From: Acanthornis magna
Taxonomy: Eukaryota > Chordata > Aves > Passeriformes > Acanthizidae
Reading direction: 5' to 3'
NCBI GenBank assembly: GCA_036785705.1
Contig: JAWUZG010000157.1
Span: 1,116,001 to 1,180,000 of the forward strand
DNA: 64,000 bases
Both the position numbers and the translations under genes were made by a program. Shown one piece after another: positions 22,998-33,388 of this stretch. A model generated the notes under the pieces. That model was not told where the DNA came from, ran no database searches, and was given only the letters and a program-made list of their open reading frames with translations. Within the stretch, counting starts at the first letter, position 1, and each line of letters begins with the position of its first letter.

Positions 22998-23642
22998 TGT
23001 TATAAATGAATTAACAAGCTGAAATTTTAGCAACATAATATGGAACATTTATTAATAGAGCAAAAGGAAAACAGCGCTGGGCGCTTAGCAATTTGCCAGA
23101 GTCGCAATCCATTCATTTTACCGTGAACTGAAGTACTTTCTTTAACTGTTACATATTCATTAAGCCCAGAAGACAATTTACACTTCACTCAACTCCCCCC
23201 CTCCGATTCCTGCCCCCTTCTGCCAGCGCGGCGCCTATCTTGGAGTCTCGGATCCTCTGGATTGCCTCAGAACTGAAGGCAGAAATCCTCCCGTCTATGT
23301 TTCTTCAGTTCCAAATTAATTTGTAGTTGACAGTTCCTTTTGGGAGGTATGAGTCAAGATAACAGACTTGCTGGGATGCCTGTGGTTATCTTCTTTCTTT
23401 CTTTAAGATGTCTTGATCTCCGGCTCTGTGGTTTATCAACTTAAAAGCCATTTATTACCATGTTTTTATTCCTACGTTTTCTAACATATCACAACTACTT
23501 CGAAGTTACAATTCACCCTAACCTTTCTCTACTTAATTATATTTTATCTTAACACTATTTTTTTTACACAGTATATTATCACTTGTAAACATTAAATTCA
23601 TATATGCGAAAGGCAGCATTTATCATTCACTCATTTATCACA
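22998..23642 (-). mobile_element. LTR-A copy abutting the MHC class I leader exon
   Basis: Full-length family A LTR. The right edge (CTCATTTATCACA, 23642) lies inside or just after the class I leader sequence. The flanks are CCCG and CTCG, an imperfect 4-bp match that could be an old target duplication. The first 350 bp are the mirror of 1-354. Confidence 0.8.
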
Positions 23643-23695
23643 CTCGTGTCCCACAGGACCCCCAGGAATGCCCCCAGCCCCAGTGCTGGAGCCAT
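23643..23695 (-). pseudogene. MHC class I leader exon, truncated by LTR
   Basis: From ATG at 23695 the minus strand reads MAPALGLGAFLGVLWDT, a bird class I signal peptide (MAPALGLG start), then runs into LTR-A and stops within about 5 codons. Class I heavy chains present peptides to T cells. The alpha-1 exon is not found beyond the LTR; a minisatellite follows. It is therefore a promoter-plus-leader remnant. Confidence 0.7.
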
Positions 23696-23699
23696 CGCG

Positions 23700-23860
23700 C
23701 TGCTCCGCTGCGGCCCCGCCCCCTGAGCCAACTCCAGCCCAGCGATTGGCGCTGCTCTTTCCTGTGCGCCAATAGTAGCTAGGTTTGCTTATGACGTCAT
23801 CGGTCGCTGGGCAGTTCCCGGTGCCGCAGGTTGGCAGAGGCGAAAGCGAAAGTGATCGAG
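23700..23860 (-). promoter_or_regulatory. MHC class I promoter with ISRE and S-X-Y module
   Basis: Minus-strand order, 5' to 3': ISRE (23840-23855, TCACTTTCGCTTTCGC), X1-like CCCAGCGACCGA (23800-23811), X2/CRE TGACGTCA (23792-23799), Y-like CTATTGG (23769-23775), CCAAT (23745-23749), GC box (23714-23723), then the leader ATG at 23695. X2-to-Y spacing is about 16 bp, close to the usual helical spacing. This is the arrangement bound by IRFs and by the RFX/CREB/NF-Y/NLRC5 complex at class I genes. The elements look intact although the gene is cut. Confidence 0.75.
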
Positions 23861-24199
23861 GAGGGGAGAGAGGAATTCCGGGGAATTCACTTGGATCCCC
23901 TCCTGGAATCCCTCTGGGACCCTCCACGGCCACGCACTGCGGGACCCCCGGGCAGGGCTGTGCTGAACTCCCGGGGCCCTGCGCTCAAACTCTGCCCGGA
24001 ACCCGCTGCGTTCGGCCCAAAGCGGGGGAAGCATTCGGATCCAGTTTTTCCTGCGCCTGCGGGTCCCCATCCGCGACGGAGCAGGACTGGGCGCTGTGAC
24101 CCCGATCCCTGATTCCCGATCTCCTTCTCTCTCCCTCTTCTTCTTTCCCTTTCCTGTGGGTGATCAGAAATCCCAGAGCGGCTGTAGAGCCCCGTGCCC

Positions 24200-24440
24200 G
24201 GTTGGGGTTTCCGAGGAAAGGGAGGCCTGGGGGTGAGGTGAGCTGGGATGGCCGGGAATGGGGGTCCGGGGGTCCCCGGGGCCAAGGAAACAAAGGATCC
24301 ACGGACCAGGAGAGGCGGATACCCAGGAAAGGGGGTGCAGGGGTATTGGTGCAGGATATGGGGGTCCGGGAGGTCCAAGTGCCCAGGAATGGGCATTCAG
24401 AGGGGTCCCAGGGTCAAGGAAAAGAGGGGCTCCCCAAAGC
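24200..24440. repeat. Short GGGGTCC-type minisatellite
   Basis: Related to the arrays at 355-1020 and 22330-22997; lies between class II tail exons and the class I promoter. Confidence 0.5.
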
Positions 24441-24482
24441 CCCCTCCCAGGAAGTAGCAGGAACTGGGTCAGGAGCTCAGTG
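24435..24482 (-). pseudogene. Putative class II beta tail exon, acceptor lost
   Basis: Paralogue of 10890-10940. The minus-strand acceptor reads CCCACTG where the other copy has CCACAG, so the splice AG is mutated. Confidence 0.35.
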
Positions 24483-24558
24483 GGAGAGGAAAGGGGGGGG
24501 GGTGTACGGGGGGGTCAGACACTCCGGGGGGGACACGATCCCTGGGGACCCCCCTCAC

Positions 24559-24668
24559 CTCCTCCCGCAGGTGTAGGCCGAGGCCCAGCCCAGGCAAAGC
24601 CCAACACGAAGCCCCCGACCCCTGTCAGCATCTTGGGGGGTGTCCGGCAGCAGCTCCGTGGGTGGGTA
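24559..24668 (-). pseudogene. MHC class II beta transmembrane exon, frame-shifted
   Basis: The minus strand reads ELLPDT-like connecting peptide in one frame, PPKMLTGVGGFVLGF in another and LGLGLHLREE in a third before the donor GAGGAG|GTGAGG. The KMLTGVGGFVLG segment is the class II beta membrane helix. Two frame breaks are visible (near 24627-24650 and near 24590), so it is dead. It is preceded on its own strand by the ACTGGG minisatellite, probably part of the ancestral intron. Confidence 0.7.
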
Positions 24669-24671
24669 AGT

Positions 24672-25186
24672 GGGGCAGGATCCGGGAAACAGCGGCAGCT
24701 GCCGGCAAGGGACCAGGACAGACTGGGACAGGCTCGGACAGACTGGGATGGACAGATTGGGACACCAGGATACACCGGGATCAGGACTGGGACCCAGCGG
24801 GACCAGAATTGGGGCAATAGGGATCATAGTGGGAGCAACTGGGATATTCTGGGAGGGACTGGGAGTGACTGGAATCATACTGGTGGAAACTGGAACCTTA
24901 CTGGGGCAACTGAGTGTGACTGGGAATGACTGCAAGTACGCTGAGGGCAACTGGGATATACTGGGAGTGTCTGTAACCATACTGGGGGTGACTGGGAACA
25001 CACTGAAGAGTGACAGGGAGTGACTGGGTCTACACTGGGGGCAACTGGAATTGACTGGGACCATGCTGAGGGAGACTGGGGTCATACTGGACTCATACTG
25101 GGATCATACATGGAATGACTACGCTAGGGATACTGAGAGCAACTGGATTAGACTGGGAGGAGCTGGGAGCAATTAGGACCATGCTG
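24672..25186 (-). repeat. ACTGGGA / CCCAGT minisatellite
   Basis: Degenerate units of about 10-26 bp with ACTGGG (CCCAGT on the minus strand). The same repeat, in the other orientation, fills the ZNF-3 and ZNF-4 introns (36195-37600, 40925-42400). Confidence 0.75.
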
Positions 25187-26041
25187 GGGTGTTATGATCC
25201 AATTATTAAGGTTCTTAGAAATACCTCTGCTCGAATTAAGGTACAAACGATACCATATGCCAGTCAATAGTATGGGTTTTATTTGATAGTAAATATGAGA
25301 GAGAGAGAGAGAAAAGAGAGAAAGGGAGAAGTAGGAAAGAGGTGGGGGGACAGAAAGAGAGTGACAGTGACAGAATAAAAGAATATCACCATCCGTGGAT
25401 CCCAACGATGTTGTGTTGATCCTCTCCAGCTTGGTCTTCTTGGTGGTGATGGTCTCCCCAAAAAGCACAGAATCCCATGGGTTAATATCCACTCAGGCCA
25501 GGTGGCAATGTCCAGGCATGTCCCTCGGGGCAAGGGACAGTCTCTTGCAGCAGACTCTGCTTGCATCACGTGCAGTCCTGTGGTGCAAGGCCGAGCGCTT
25601 TCAGGGGTTCTGTGATGGATTATGACACCCCCTCAGCTGCCTCTCACATGAAAGTCCCGTGGATGTGACCTGTGGGCTTCGGGGTTCCACAGCTGGGCCA
25701 GTGTGTGTAACGGAGGATGAGTGTTTATTGTCTCTCCCCAGAGGTTATGCCACTGCACCAAAACCTCCTCCTCCCCCCTCGGTTGGGGGAAGTTCGTGCA
25801 AACCTGACTTTGTGAGCTGTGCTCTCCCCCCCGCCCCAAACTCAGCCAGGGATAATTCTCGGCACAGCTGGTGGCTTTGGCCTTTGTGGATGCATTCCTT
25901 TCCTTCAGCCCGAGATGACTGAACAATAGGTTTCCCTTTATCTCACCTCAGCAGTTGGACTTTCAGTGCAAAGTCCCAGTCAGGTATCTTCAAGGGAGGC
26001 TTCTTTGTTTGTAGTTGCTTTATACAGTTCTTTGCTATGAT
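25187..26041 (-). mobile_element. Probable LTR or retroelement remnant
   Basis: Starts TGTTATGATCC. On the minus strand it has AATAAAACCC near the start-proximal end (about 25270-25280), followed in the plus direction by a GA-rich run (25290-25350). It lacks coding sequence. The right boundary with LTR-A is at 26041/26042; no target duplication was found. The family is not recognised. Confidence 0.4.
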
Positions 26042-26684
26042 TGATATAAATGAGTTTGTAAGCTGAAATTTTAGCAACATAATATGGAACATATATTAAT
26101 AGAGCAAAGGCAAAAACAGCGCTGGGCACTTAGCAATTTTGCCAGAGGCGTAATCCATTCATTGTACTGTGAACTTAAGTACTTTCTTTAACTGTTACAT
26201 ATTCATTAAGCCCAGAAGACAATTTACACTTCACTCAACTTCCCCCTCCGATCCTTGCCCCCTTCTGCCAGCGCGGCGCCTATCTTGGAGTCTCGGATCC
26301 TCTGGATTGCCTCAGAACTGAAGGCAGAAATCCTCCCGTCTATGTTTCTTCAGTTCCAAATTAATTTGTAGTTGACAGTTCTTTTTGGGTGGTGTGAGTC
26401 AAGATAACAGACTTCCTGGGATGCCTGTGGTTATCTTCTTTGTTTCTTTAGGATGTCTTGATCCCCGGCTCTGTGGTTTATCAACTTAAAAGACATTTAT
26501 TACCATGTATTTATTACTACGTTTTCTAAGATATTACAACTATCTCGAAGTTACAATTTACCCTAACCTTGTTTCTACTTAATTATATTTTATCTTAACA
26601 TTATTTTCATACAGGACACATCACTTGTAGATGTTAAATTAATATATGCAAAAAGCAGCATTTATCATTCACTCATTTATCACA
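26042..26684 (-). mobile_element. LTR-A copy at the edge of the third duplicate block
   Basis: Full-length family A LTR (TGATATAAATGAG ... CTCATTTATCACA). The flanks TGAT and GTTC do not match. The sequence after it begins abruptly at the equivalent of position 2738 in arm 1, so the LTR edge is a rearrangement breakpoint. Confidence 0.75.
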
Positions 26685-28960
26685 GTTCCTGCCGCTGCTT
26701 CCCCTCAGGGGCAGGAATCCTTCCCCTGCCTCCGGCGTGGGATCCCTCCCATGGGCTCAGTCCCTGCCCTGTCCAGCGGGGGTCGCTCCCATGGGGTCAG
26801 TCCCTGCCCTGTCCAGCGGGGGTCGCTCCCATGGGCTCAGTCCCTGCCCTGCCCAGCGGGGGTCCCTCCCCACCCGTGCGGTCACTCCTCGGCCCGGTCC
26901 CGAGGCGCGGGGCAGTCGTGTCGCAGCCGCGCTCCGGCCCCGTCAGCGGCAGCGCCGCTCCGTGCCGGGCAGGGCCGGCAGAAGGAGCCGGGCGGCGGCG
27001 GGGGCTGAATCCCGGCAGGAGCAAGGAGAACAAGAAGAACAAGAAGAACAAGAAGGGGCCGGGGCCGCCGGCGGTGTCCGATCCCCGCGAGCAGCGGGGA
27101 GGCCTCGGGGAGCGGCCGCGGGCGGGGCCCTTTGGAGCCGCCCCGAGGCCTTTGTGCCGCCCCGGGTCCCTGAAGGAGTCGCTCCGCGGGACGGACGAGG
27201 TGCGAACGACAGAAAAGACAGAGAAAAGAAGAAGATACAATGCAAGAGCCGCAGCGAGGGGCGTCTCGGCCAGGCCGTGTCACTGAAGAGCTGCACCGAG
27301 AGAGCGGCGACGAGCGGCGGCGGTGAAAGAGCCTCAGCGGAGGGGCGTGCGATGGGAGGTGCGAATAGAATAAAATACAGGGACTAAAATTAAAAATAAT
27401 GAAAGAACAGCACCGGGAGTGGCGCTGCCTGCGACTAAAAAAGCTGCACCGAGGGACCATCGGGGCGACACCGGGCGGTTTCGTCCGCTCCGTGTCACCG
27501 AAAGAGCCACAGCGAGGGACGGGCGGGGCGCGGCTCGGATCGACCCCTCCAGTGTCGCGACGAGCGGCGACCCCGCGGGGCCGCGCCGGGGCCGAGCGGC
27601 GGCGGCAGCCGGAGCCGGGGAAGCGGCTTCGAGCGGCGGAGACGAGCGGGGTGTTCCCACCCAGCCCCGCTCAGCCCTCGGGCACCGCGGCGGTTCCGGG
27701 GCTTGTTCCCAACAGCTCCGCTCAGCCCTCACGCACCGCGCTGGGGCCGCCAAGCACTTTTCAGCCCCGGCCGCCCCCACGGCCCGGGCCCCGCCGGTCC
27801 CGCTGCCGCCGCCGCGGCCCCACGGAGCCTAGAAACCCCAGGAAGTCACTCCTATGCAGTAAAAAACATTTTCAGCGCAGCGAGGTGTGCGGGCGGTGCC
27901 TTACTACGTCCGCTCAGTCCCTCCTGGGCACGGCCAGGCATTAGCTCGGCTCCCGGGGCTGTGGCCCGGCACCGGCTGCTGCCACAGGGCACGGGGGTGC
28001 CGCACTCGGGCATTAAACCCAACAGATTTGGGGAGGAGGGACAGCCCCAGAAAGCCTCGGGGAGCCCTCGGCAGCTTGGAGCTGCACGAGGGCCACAAAG
28101 GATGCCCTGGACACAGCGATGGCCCCAGCAGCGGCTCTGCCCCCAGCACGGGGCTGTGTCCCACACCCCACGCTCCAGCCCGAGGTTTGGGAGGCAGGAA
28201 CGGAGCTGCTGGACGGAGCTTCCAGCCCCGCCAGCCGGAGCTCTGATCCCTTGGGACGTGACGGAGGGGACGGGTGTCCACTGGCACTCCGGGTCTGTCA
28301 GCTTTTGCAATCCAGAGGGATAAACTGAGGAGATTTCCATCAACCGCTATTTCTTCTTTCTTTTCCATGAAGGATTTCACAGCGCTTCCTTTCACCCCAG
28401 AGATTTGGAAAACTAAATTCCCGGCTGCCCCTGCATCCCTGCTGCTTCCACAGCTCCAGCCTCCTCCCTCCTCTGCCGTTTCCTTTTTTCCTGTCTGTTC
28501 CTCCCGTCCCTGCCGGCTCGGAGGAAGGAGATTCACCCCCGGCATCCCCTGCCTCCTCCTTCTGTCCCGTTTGGCGCACTTGGTGCTTCTGGAGCCGCCT
28601 GCCCGCGCAGCCGGACCCGCCCTGCGGCCGCTTAGCCATGGAGTGCAGGGAATGAATCTCAGGGATTATTGGGCTGGGCTGGCCCTGGCCGGGTGCCCGG
28701 TGCCACCAGAGCCGCTCTGGCACTCTCCTCACAGGTGCAGGACACAGAACACAGCAGGAAAGGCTCTAGGCTGGGCTAAGGGCAGGGAGAGGTCACTCAC
28801 TGCTCACCATCAGGGGCACAAAAACCCAAGCTGGGGAAATTAATGGAATTTATTTCTAAACAAATCTCAGCAGGAGAAGGAGAACTTAAACAATCCCTAA
28901 AAAACACCCTCCCCACCCCTCCCTCCTCCCAGGCTCCCAATCTCTGTCTGCAGTCCCTCC
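26685..28960. other. Third copy of the CpG-rich and flanking block, no gene recognised
   Basis: Direct-orientation copy of about 2738-4950, with three units of the 40-bp repeat at its start. The ORFs are shadows of GC-rich sequence. Confidence 0.6.
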
Positions 28961-28989
28961 TCTGCTCTCTCTGCACAGGAATCTTGTCA

Positions 28990-29250
28990 CCAGCCGTGAA
29001 CTCCGCTTTTGCCTCATCCCGGGATCTCTTCCCATAAAGGAAGAATTTCTCCAGGCGAGATTCAGGGCCCGATGGCCTTTGAGCCACAGGGTGTTTCTCC
29101 TGGAGTTCCTTGCAGGTGTCCCTGTGCTGGGTCTCCTACACCCCAGAACTCTGCCAGCTGCAGCTTTGCAAACGTCAGCTCAAGGTCTGCATGTTCCTCA
29201 ACAATTTGCTCGAGGTCCTTGGGGGCTGCCTCCAATCTGTTCTTCTTGTC
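28990..29250 (-). pseudogene. Broken coiled-coil-coding fragment, copy 3
   Basis: It has the same core as copies 1 and 2 but a different break: the frame is lost near DPA (about 29125), whereas the downstream segment (ESRLEKFFLYGKRSRDEAKAEF) reads without the extra base seen in the arms. Different lesions in the copies argue for independent decay of one ancestral exon. Confidence 0.45.
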
Positions 29251-29689
29251 TTGCCCCTTTGCACGGAGCCAATGGATCTGATGGGCCCTGGGCAGGGCCT
29301 GGCACAGAAGGTGGAACCTGGGTCCTGCTGCAGCAGCGCTGGGGGAGCTCCAGGACTCGCTGGGGCAGCCACAGCACAGCCCGTTCCCAGGGAGGAGCCC
29401 AGGGCTCCGTGGGGCTCTGCAGGACCTTGTCCCTGGGGCTCGTCTGGATCAGCCCGGGCAGCTGGGCTGCAGTTGTCTCCGTTTGTGTCCCTGGTTCCCC
29501 TGGCACAGCACCTGCCCAGCGCCGAGGGGACAGCAGTGGGAGCGGGGCACTTTGGGGTGAGGTTCAGTGTGTGTGCCCGGGATAAATCCCAAATCCTGCC
29601 CTAAGGAGCAGCGAGGGCTGACAGAGCACAGGATGCCCTGCTGAGCACGGGATGGCCCCGGGGGTGATGTCAGACAAAGCTGGGATGGG

Positions 29690-29917
29690 AGTGCCAAAGA
29701 ACGGGAGGAGGAGGAGAAGGAGGCGGAGCTGGCAGGAGAGGAGGGATACAGGAGGAAGAGGAAGTGCGGGGGGCGGGGGGAGGAGGAGCGGGAGGAAAAG
29801 GAGGGATGGAGGAGTAGCACAGAGAGAAGCAGCTAAAGGAGCTGCTACGTGCGTCCATCACTCTCTGTGTCCGCAACCCTCGGCCCCAGAAGCATCGCCC
29901 CCCGGGGCATCCCGCAG
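29690..29917 (+). other. Orphan ZNF-type leader exon, third copy
   Basis: A purine tract (29697-29838), then CATCCCGCAG|GTGACG with the donor at 29918. Confidence 0.4.
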
Positions 29918-30738
29918 GTGACGGGGCAGGGGGAGCTCGCCCCAAATATCTTGGACGGTGCCTGGGGTTCTTTTCGGGAGGGGGGAATTTTTGGACCCTG
30001 TAGGACTCCAGCACCGAGCCCCACATGTCTTTGTTGGTTGCCGGGAGGGGATTTTTTGTGGGAGGAGGGCGCGGATGTTTGGATCTTGCAGGACACCAAA
30101 TGTGAGTCGCAAATGGCCCTTGGGGTGATACTGGGGAGTCCCCTAGACGCGAGTTTTCTGGGGGGTCCCGATGGTGGTTGCCGAGAAAAATGGGATGGCA
30201 TGGGATGGAGGTCTGGAAAGTGGGATGTGGATTGGTGTGTGGGATGAAGTCTGGGGGAGGGGGATGGGTAGGGGGGGGCCTGGGATGAGGCAGCTGAAGG
30301 TTCGGGGTGATTAAACCGGGGGGACACCCCACTCCTTAGGAGCTTCCGGGGTATCCGCCACCTCTGAGGGAGTTTTGGGGTAGCCCTAATCCTTCGGGGG
30401 GTGGCACTGGCAGCGGGGGACACGTGGCTCCGGCACCTCTGGACCCCACCTGCGCCCCCCTCGCCCCAGTGCCCCCCGGGAGCGGAATTTGGGGAGGGGG
30501 AGGTGTGGGGCGGGCAGGCCGGGCCCCCCCGCTGGGCGCTGTCCCGTTGGGGCCGAGTGCGGGGGGAGCTGTCCCGCGGGGCCCGGCCCTGCCCGGGCAC
30601 GGCTGATGCCGCCCGCCCGCGCTCCGCACTGCTCCGGCCTGGTGCTCGCAGTGCCGCGCGGGGCGGGGCCGCTTTGGGGACCCCCCCAGGGCAGAGCGCG
30701 GCTGCTTTGGGGCTCTGGGCACCTGCCCGGCGCTGGGC

Positions 30739-30812
30739 ATGGGCCGTGTGGGGGCAGCTGGGGCCCTACTGGTGGTGCTGGGGTCCTCCCAGCCGCGGGC
30801 AAGGAGCTCTGG
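30739..30812 (+). pseudogene. Orphan MHC class II beta exon 1, copy 3
   Basis: It starts MGRVGAAGALLVVLG, lacks 12 bp of the hydrophobic core found in copies 1 and 2, shares the CTCCCAGCC end with copy 2, and uses a later donor (GGG|GTGAGC at 30813). No further class II exons follow; the block ends near 31030. Confidence 0.65.
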
Positions 30813-31029
30813 GGTGAGCAGGAAGGGAGGGAGAGGGGTGGTGGGAAAAAGGAGAAGCGGGGGTGGGGGGTAAATGAGGGTGGAACCCCCCAAACCAAAC
30901 CACGCCAAACCAAACCACCCCAAACCAAGAGTGGTGGGGCTGGGAATTGGGGAGACGATGGGAGAGTCAGAGCAGGAAAAGCGGACAGTGGGACCCCCAA
31001 AGGGAGCGGGAGGGGGCTGGGACACATCC

Positions 31030-31690
31030 GATTGAGGGCAAGAGGGTCAACCCCAACACAGCCACCTGGAACTGTTCATTCCAAAGGGCATTTTTCAACT
31101 GGGAATAAAAAATAGAGGGCAATCATCTTGCAAATGTAGAATGAGGGAGATAAGCAAGCAAGCCTGGGCTCATTGGAGGCAGCAGAAAGGCCAAGGCCTG
31201 AGCCCCAGCCCCGAGGAAGGCACATCCTGTCCCTCCTGCCTTGCTCAGGGCTCTGCTGGGCCACTGGGATGTGGGGAGGATGCTGAGGGCAGGACAAGGG
31301 GGTGACCGTGCCCAGCCTTGCTGGGGCTGTGCCAGGAGGCCCCAGGGCCTCAGGACAAGGTGTCTCGTCACAGCCCTTGGTGGCACAGACACTGCTGTGG
31401 CCCAGGGCACCAAGACTTGGCTTCTCCTGGGCACTGCCAGCCTGGCCAGGGCCCTTGGCCATGTCCAGCACGGCTTGTCCTGCGCTGTCCCACAGCTGCT
31501 GCTGTGTCCCTGCAGGCTGCACACTCGCATCTCGCTGCCCCCCTGGCTCTGCCCTGCCATTGCCAGCCCTGCCCTGACCTCTGCCCACCCTCACTTGCTT
31601 CACTTCTGACCTTCAGCAATTGCCTGTTCCTGTGCCCTTAGAGAGTGGTGCTTCAAGAGTGACCCCAGCACCTTCTTAAGCGTTTTCCCA
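31030..31690. other. No gene recognised
   Basis: Unique in this window. ORFs on both strands have no recognisable domain. Confidence 0.4.
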
Positions 31691-31697
31691 GGGGACA

Positions 31698-31952
31698 TTA
31701 CCCACTGGTAGTTCCCTGAGCTGCTGCATCTGCTCTCCTCATGCCCAGGGTTGAAGGTTTGGTGGCTGTTTCCCTCCTGTCAACAGAGACTTTCAACTCA
31801 GCTGCTTCACGGTCGCTGTGTCCAAGGGAGCCACCAATGTCCGCTTCCCTCATGAGACCAAATTTTCCAATTAATTCATTTGCCCACATGCAGTGGCTGT
31901 TTTGCATGCACCTTGTCTGTTGGAAAGGAGTCCTTGTCAGCCCCTCCACCAT
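31698..31952 (-). mobile_element. CR1-LINE-like ORF2 fragment
   Basis: The minus strand reads LMREADIGGSLGHSD and then a DRRET...TLGMRRAD stretch, which resembles the endonuclease-to-RT spacer region of bird CR1 elements. Only about 80 codons remain, with no reverse-transcriptase motifs. Confidence 0.5.
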
Positions 31953-32258
31953 CCGTGTCCAAATGTTGTCCCATCACCCCCCTGGGCTCTCCTGGGTTGC
32001 TTTGTGCCCAGCCCTTCTGCCCTCCCAGCACACTGTGGGGTAGCAATCCCTGTGTTCTTGAGGACCTGTGAGCATGAGGCTTCCTCCAAGGAAAGGCTCT
32101 GTGCACACCAGTCTTGCCTTTGCTCAGAGCTCCTGTGCAGCTCCTCACCCTCTTCCCTGCCTTCCTGAGGAGTCGCTGCCATCCCTGGCTGCCCTCTCAG
32201 CACCCGAGGTGTCCCACCAGGGCTCTGCAGTGGCTGTGGGGGAGCCCGTTTGTGCCTG
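31953..32258. other. No gene recognised
   Basis: Nothing beyond background ORFs. Confidence 0.4.
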
Positions 32259-32470
32259 CTCAGCACGTGCCTCCCTCCCATGGCCGTGGTGTCCCTGTTT
32301 GTCAGCACTGCTGTGTTTGCCCATCTGAAGCCCTCGTGCATCTCCTCCCCATGCCTGGATCTGCTGGTGACACTTCTGCACTCAGTGGTGCCTCCAGCAC
32401 TGAACCCCCTCCTCTACAGCCTGAGGAACGGGGAGCTCAAGGAGGCCTTTAGAAAACTGATTTCAATATC
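32259..32470 (+). pseudogene. Olfactory receptor C-terminal fragment, OR14-like
   Basis: Encodes [19 protein letters not shown] through helix 7 (SVVPPALNPLLYSLRN) to the start of the C-tail (ELKEAFRKLI). The rest of the receptor is missing upstream. It could be the other part of a receptor related to the 11041-11758 pseudogene. Confidence 0.8.
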
Positions 32471-33388
32471 ATTAGCTATATTGTTACTTGTGTTTATTAA
32501 TTCCCTATATGAATATTTAGATTCCTATGACTACCAGGGACGAAGCAGCTCTGTCCCACCTGGAGCCTTCAGAGTGTGTCTGACGGGGCCCAGAGCTGCT
32601 GCTCTCAGAGCATCTTGGCAAAAAAGTGTGATCTCCCCAGGGCACTGACTGAAGCTTTGGCTCTTTGTCCAAGCTCAAGTCCATTGGAGCCAAGAGAATT
32701 TCCCCCCAAAAGGCTCTGTAGCTCCATGGATTGTGCAGAGGGAAAGTGCTGACATCAGCAGCTGCTAAAGGCCAACAATTTGATTTGGACAAAGCCACTG
32801 TTGTGTGGTGACAGTGGAGATGGTGACAGGTGACTGAGGTCCATAGCCAGGAGTGTCCCACGTGGCACAGGGCACAGAATGTGCTCCAGGAGAAGAATCT
32901 GGATCTGCCTGGACAAGGCAGAGTATCTGCAGGCCTGTGTGTGCCTGGTCTGGGCAGTGACTGGAGCCCCAGCAAGGCACAGATCAGCCAAGGTGGAGAC
33001 CCCCAGAGGGAAAGCGCTAAATGCCAGCACCTGCAAGGAAACCCAGATGGACACAGCTGAGCATAGCCAGAGCAGCTCCAAGAGGGAAAGGGACCTTGGC
33101 AGCCACCACACACCTGCAGATCCCCCCACAGCCCCAGGGACAGCACAAGTGGCCCCATCCTGTTCCCTCTGTGGCTGCTCTGCTGTGCAGGTCACAAGTG
33201 CTGCGGGTGTCTCCTGCAGCACAGACCCGCGGGCACACACACATGGGCTCTGTCCAGGCTGGGACACGGAGACAGCAGGGCCTGGGGACAGCAGAGATGT
33301 CACTGCCCTGGGGAGCCCCCGGCTGCTGCTGCTGCTGGGGGCTCTTGGGCAGCCCCTGCGGGTGGGGTGGAATTTTCCCAACACTCAC
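32471..33388. other. Intron or intergenic sequence beside the SRCR exon
   Basis: No other SRCR domain was recognised. 33260-33388 is shared with 12140-12284. Confidence 0.4.
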
